Shown: positions 60,771 through 64,000 of the stretch, piece by piece
How positions within the stretch are numbered: position 1 is the first letter of the stretch
How the letters are laid out: the number at the start of each line of letters is the position of its first letter
Origin: an uncultured Clostridia bacterium
GTDB lineage: Bacteria; Bacillota; Clostridia; UBA1381
Assembly: GCA_944390495.1 (NCBI GenBank)
Contig: CALXQE010000032.1
Coordinates: forward strand, 1-64,000
Length of the DNA: 64,000 nucleotides
Direction: 5' to 3'
Position numbers and translations under genes: made by a program
Notes under the pieces: generated by a model
Databases searched by the model: none
What the model saw: the letters and a program-made list of their open reading frames with translations, nothing else
Told to the model about the DNA's origin: nothing

Positions 60771-62299
60771 GAAAAAATTTCATAATATCATTGATTATTG
60801 TGACTTTATGTATGATGAATACGTCAGTATTTGCCGGTGAACTTTATAGTGTTGATGTAAGACAGGTGTATTGCTTTTCAGATTTGTTTAGAGTATATGC
60901 AGATATAGAAGATATTGAGTCTAATCCTGTAAATAAACCGAATACATCAGATATAGCAGGATATATAGACGGAAATAAGCTTACAGTAAAAAATGTACAG
61001 AGGTTTGGTGACACGAATGAAGGTGTGGCAGATATTTTCCTTGTAGATATTTCAGGCTCTATGGGAAATAACCAAATGGTACAGGTTAAAGAGGCTATAA
61101 AAACTTGGGCAGCAAATATGAAGGAAAATGACAGAATTGCTATAATTACCTTTGGCGATGAAGCAAAATGTATATTAGATTATACAAACGATAAAACAGT
61201 TATAGATAAAGCCGTTGATTCTGTTACCAATAATGATATGAAAACCAGACTTTTCGGCGGTATCGACGAAGCTTTAAAGCTTGCTACAAGAAATGACAGT
61301 TCTCTTGCAAAACGTAAAAATATAATACTTATAACAGACGGTATTAATGATTACAGTGGTGGTATAAGTGAAAATGATATTTACAGTAAGCTAAAAGAAA
61401 GTCTTATTCCTGTATATAGTATGTGGATGCCGAGTTCAGGTACGAACGGTCAAGGGGGACGAGCAACTCTTAATTCAATTACGGAGTACTCAGGCGGAGA
61501 AATTTATGATATGTCGAATAAACAGATAAATGTAGTTTATGATTGGATATATCAGAGTATAAGAAATTCATATACAGTTGATTTTGCTTACGGCACATCA
61601 GCGGCAGATGACGGAGTACATAACTTTAATATAAAAGTTGCACAGGGTGATAAAATAGCAGAGGATAGTATTAGCTTTAATTATAGAAAAACAGATGAAA
61701 AATCCGGTGCGTACAGTTTATCAGATACTAATGCAGAACAAAATAGTGACAGTGAAGATAGTGATAATAATGACAATAAAAAATTTATTATTATATTTTC
61801 TGTAATTTTATTTATACTTGCAGTCGGTATTTTGTTAACCGTTATATTTATTAAAAGGAAACAGTCATCAACAAAAAATTACTATGACAATGAAAGCTTT
61901 TTTAATGGTGGTTTTGGAAATAGTGATAATATAGATTATGTAAATAGCTATAACGACAATAATATGTCGTATCAGACAATGGATGCCACTATGAATGTAA
62001 ATAATAGCGGAGAAGTTATTCTTACAAGTATAGCAGACGGAATGGAAAAATGTGCAGTAATATCATCACCGATTAGGATAGGACGAGGTCCTAATAATGA
62101 AATTGTTATAGATGATAGTCTTGTTTCAGGACGTCATTGTGTTATAACAGCAGAAAACGGCAACGCATACATAGAAGACTTAAATTCAACAAACGGTACA
62201 ATTTTAAACGGTATGATTATAACCAATAAAACTTTAATAAGGAATAATGATGTTATTCGTATTGGCAGCAGAGATTTTAGAATTACATTAAATTTCTGA
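60764..62299 (+). CDS. VWA-domain receptor with cytoplasmic FHA domain
   Basis: 511 residues from ATG 60764 (GGGGAGGA upstream), overlapping the previous stop by seven bases. Signal peptide 1-25, extracytoplasmic von Willebrand A domain with the metal site D95-I-S-G-S99 and ITFGDEA, LITDGIND, an additional beta region about 270-325, membrane helix about 338-362 (IIFSVILFILAVGILLTVIF), an Asn-rich linker, and FHA about 425-511 (IRIGRGPNNEIVI, SGRHCVI, LNSTNGTIL). The VWA may bind a wall or protein ligand. Topology equals that of the pseudoprotease receptor. Confidence 0.92.
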   Translation: MVRKNFIISLIIVTLCMMNTSVFAGELYSVDVRQVYCFSDLFRVYADIEDIESNPVNKPNTSDIAGYIDGNKLTVKNVQRFGDTNEGVADIFLVDISGSMGNNQMVQVKEAIKTWAANMKENDRIAIITFGDEAKCILDYTNDKTVIDKAVDSVTNNDMKTRLFGGIDEALKLATRNDSSLAKRKNIILITDGINDYSGGISENDIYSKLKESLIPVYSMWMPSSGTNGQGGRATLNSITEYSGGEIYDMSNKQINVVYDWIYQSIRNSYTVDFAYGTSAADDGVHNFNIKVAQGDKIAEDSISFNYRKTDEKSGAYSLSDTNAEQNSDSEDSDNNDNKKFIIIFSVILFILAVGILLTVIFIKRKQSSTKNYYDNESFFNGGFGNSDNIDYVNSYNDNNMSYQTMDATMNVNNSGEVILTSIADGMEKCAVISSPIRIGRGPNNEIVIDDSLVSGRHCVITAENGNAYIEDLNSTNGTILNGMIITNKTLIRNNDVIRIGSRDFRITLNF

Positions 62300-62318
62300 A
62301 ACGGCGGGGGAGTTAAGT

Positions 62319-64000
62319 GTGAAAGATAAAAATAACTTCTTAATTATCGTTGATGGTAATAGAGAAGTAAGAGAAGTGGATTTAAATGCTTTTAGAAGTG
62401 ACAGGATAAGTTTTGGAAGAAACAGTTCAAATAATATTGTTCTAAGCAGCAGTATTGTATCGAAGGAACATGGTTTTTTTGAATTTGTAGGAGATAAACT
62501 TGTAATATATGACGGAGGCAGTACAAACGGAATTTATGTAAATAACAGTTATTATAAAACCAATTATAACGGCGAAACCGATGTACATATTCTTAAAGAC
62601 GGAGATATTATAAGGATTGACAACAAAGATTTAAAAGATGGGCATACTATGGGAATACTTATGATGTATACAACATCAAAAAGTCCGGGAGTGTGGAAAA
62701 AACTTGATTTAAATCAAAAAAATAGTATTACTATAGGACGTTCAAAACAGTCTGACATACATTTTAGCAGCATTAATATTTCAAGACATCATGCACAGAT
62801 AAGACGTGAAAACGGTAAATTTGTATTATATGATACAAAAAGCTCAAACGGAGTATTTGTTAATGGTGAGCGTGTTTATAATTTCACAGCATTAAATGAA
62901 AAGGATATTATTACAATCGGTAACTTGGTAATGTTTTTTACCTCGGGGCTTATACTTTATAAGTCTGATGTCGGAGGTACAAGAGTTGTAATGAAAAATG
63001 TATCCAGAACGGTGAAAGATAAGGGCGGAAGAAAATTTATATTGACAGATGTTAATTTAACAGTCGAGCCAAATGAATTTATAGCTGTTATAGGCGGCAG
63101 CGGTGCCGGTAAATCTACCGTCATGAATGCTATGAGCGGGTTTGAACAGGCTACGTCAGGAAGTGTGTATGTAAATAATATAGACCTTTATAAAAACTAT
63201 CAAGTATTAAAAAATATGATAGGATACGTTCCGCAGCAGGATATTATATATGAAAATATAACACTTTTTAAGATGCTGGAGTATTCGGCTAAAATGAGAA
63301 TGCCGGAGGAAATTACAAGGGAAGAACGTATAAACAGAATAAATGAAGTGCTTAGTATGGTCGAACTTACGGAGCACAAAGATAAGTTTATACGTTCTTT
63401 AAGCGGCGGACAGAAAAAGAGAGCAAGTATTGCCGTGGAACTGCTTGCAGATCCTGGATTGTTTTTTCTTGACGAACCAACTTCAGGGCTTGATCCCGGT
63501 ACAGAGGCAAGCTTAATGAAAACCCTTAACAGATTAGCAAAGAATAAAGGAAAAACGATTGTTATGGTTACCCATACAACACAAAATTTACATCTGTGCG
63601 ATAAAATTTTGTTTATGGGCAAGGGAGGAAAGGTATGTTTTTACGGTTCACCGTCAGAATGTATGGACTTCTTCGGCGTAAACAATCTGACAGAAATATA
63701 TAATAAAACAACTACTGACAGTGAAGTAGACTTTTGGGCAAGTAAGTACATAAAAGAATACGGAAATGTAGAAAAAAATAATTATTCAGGTGTAAATAAA
63801 AAAAGTGATAAAGGCAAAAAATCATCGTCTGTAAGGCAGTTTGTAATTTTATCCGCAAGATATATGACACTTATAAAAAATGACATACAAAGACTTTTGA
63901 TGATATTTTTACAGCCGATACTTATTGCAATATTAATAGCACTTGTTGCATCTGATGATGTATTTGACCTTTACAATTCTACACGTTCAATTTTGTTTGC
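62319..64000 (+). CDS. FHA-FHA-ABCG-type transporter (partial, runs off window)
   Basis: GTG start behind GGGGGAG; open to the window end (about 560 codons). Two FHA domains (about 15-125: SFGRNSSNNIVL, SKEHGFF, GGSTNGIYV; about 130-215: IGRSKQSDIHF, SRHHAQI, KSSNGVFVNG) precede an ABC ATPase with GGSGAGKST, LSGGQKKRASIAVELL and FFLDEPTSGLDP, then a linker and the first membrane helix of an ABC2/ABCG permease (LQPILIAILIALVA). It should continue with about five more helices. The FHA part makes transport, or a mechanochemical role, responsive to phosphorylation. Cargo unknown. Confidence 0.92.
   Translation, partial: MKDKNNFLIIVDGNREVREVDLNAFRSDRISFGRNSSNNIVLSSSIVSKEHGFFEFVGDKLVIYDGGSTNGIYVNNSYYKTNYNGETDVHILKDGDIIRIDNKDLKDGHTMGILMMYTTSKSPGVWKKLDLNQKNSITIGRSKQSDIHFSSINISRHHAQIRRENGKFVLYDTKSSNGVFVNGERVYNFTALNEKDIITIGNLVMFFTSGLILYKSDVGGTRVVMKNVSRTVKDKGGRKFILTDVNLTVEPNEFIAVIGGSGAGKSTVMNAMSGFEQATSGSVYVNNIDLYKNYQVLKNMIGYVPQQDIIYENITLFKMLEYSAKMRMPEEITREERINRINEVLSMVELTEHKDKFIRSLSGGQKKRASIAVELLADPGLFFLDEPTSGLDPGTEASLMKTLNRLAKNKGKTIVMVTHTTQNLHLCDKILFMGKGGKVCFYGSPSECMDFFGVNNLTEIYNKTTTDSEVDFWASKYIKEYGNVEKNNYSGVNKKSDKGKKSSSVRQFVILSARYMTLIKNDIQRLLMIFLQPILIAILIALVASDDVFDLYNSTRSILF

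Noticed and set aside
52577-64000. Type VI or type VII secretion locus
   Set aside because: FHA, kinase and PP2C genes also regulate T6SS and accompany ESX systems, but no TssB/C, ClpV, EccC/FtsK-type ATPase or WXG100 gene is present in the window.
1-64000. CRISPR array or insertion sequence
   Set aside because: No regularly spaced direct repeats and no transposase frame or terminal inverted repeats were seen.

Overview
The window is a low-GC, Gram-positive (Firmicutes/Clostridia-type) chromosome segment. The signs are AAGGAG-type ribosome binding sites, many TTGACA-17-TATAAT promoters, a trimeric [FeFe]-hydrogenase of anaerobes, class III fructose-bisphosphatase, and lipoboxes and S-layer-homology (SLH) anchors. 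An SLH-anchored PL11 rhamnogalacturonan lyase and two GH26-like proteins point to a plant-polysaccharide-degrading gut anaerobe. A Monoglobus-like pectin degrader would fit, but that is inference.

Layout. (1) 1-3058: right part of an AT-rich integrated element with a CRESS-like HUH/SF3 Rep, a small Cys-rich protein, an excisionase-like protein and a tyrosine integrase. It abuts the 3' end of a tRNA-Trp gene; its left end is outside the window. (2) 3226-4896: an extracytoplasmic redox operon, TlpA-like lipoprotein, a 48-residue CXXC membrane peptide and a NapH-like ferredoxin membrane protein. (3) 10420 down to 4909, minus strand: ilvA, HD protein, recX, rimO, pgsA, hisIE. (4) 10449-20932: GH26-like lipoprotein, MATE exporter, glycolipid glycosyltransferase, RluA-type synthase, DUF624 protein, mnmG, DUF5662 protein and cardiolipin synthase. 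(5) 20964-25849: hydrogenase hydC-hydB-hydA followed by a chloramphenicol acetyltransferase gene. (6) 25869-33523: DUF1540 protein, ClpE-like ATPase, glycosyltransferase, small membrane proteins, a G5/3D wall protein and an amidase-like protein. (7) 33528-45581: heterodimeric ABC exporter, nfo, ABC-F protein, an unidentified protein, GH26-SLH, folA and PL11-SLH. (8) 45628-52538: GNAT/P-loop fusion, amidohydrolase, mreB, fabZ, methyltransferases, fbp. (9) 52577-64000 and beyond: one compact operon of FHA, kinase, phosphatase, VWA, peptidase and ABC genes.

Region 9 is the most interesting. Eleven consecutive same-strand genes follow one good promoter. They encode one Ser/Thr kinase with an extracytoplasmic ligand-binding-like domain, two PP2C phosphatases, six FHA domains in five proteins, a VWA receptor, a trypsin-fold receptor whose whole catalytic triad is replaced, NlpC/P60 and M15 peptidoglycan peptidases, and an FHA-FHA-ABCG transporter. 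I read it as a membrane phospho-signalling system that senses the cell envelope and directs wall remodelling and/or export. The domains are seen; the joint function is inferred.

Other points: a natural E-to-Q change in the second ATPase site of the ABC-F protein, two fully overlapping divergent promoters at 15908-15937, a plus-strand terminator inside a minus-strand coding region (31301-31331), and several small genes (CD1871A-type peptide, DUF1540, a 52-residue membrane peptide).
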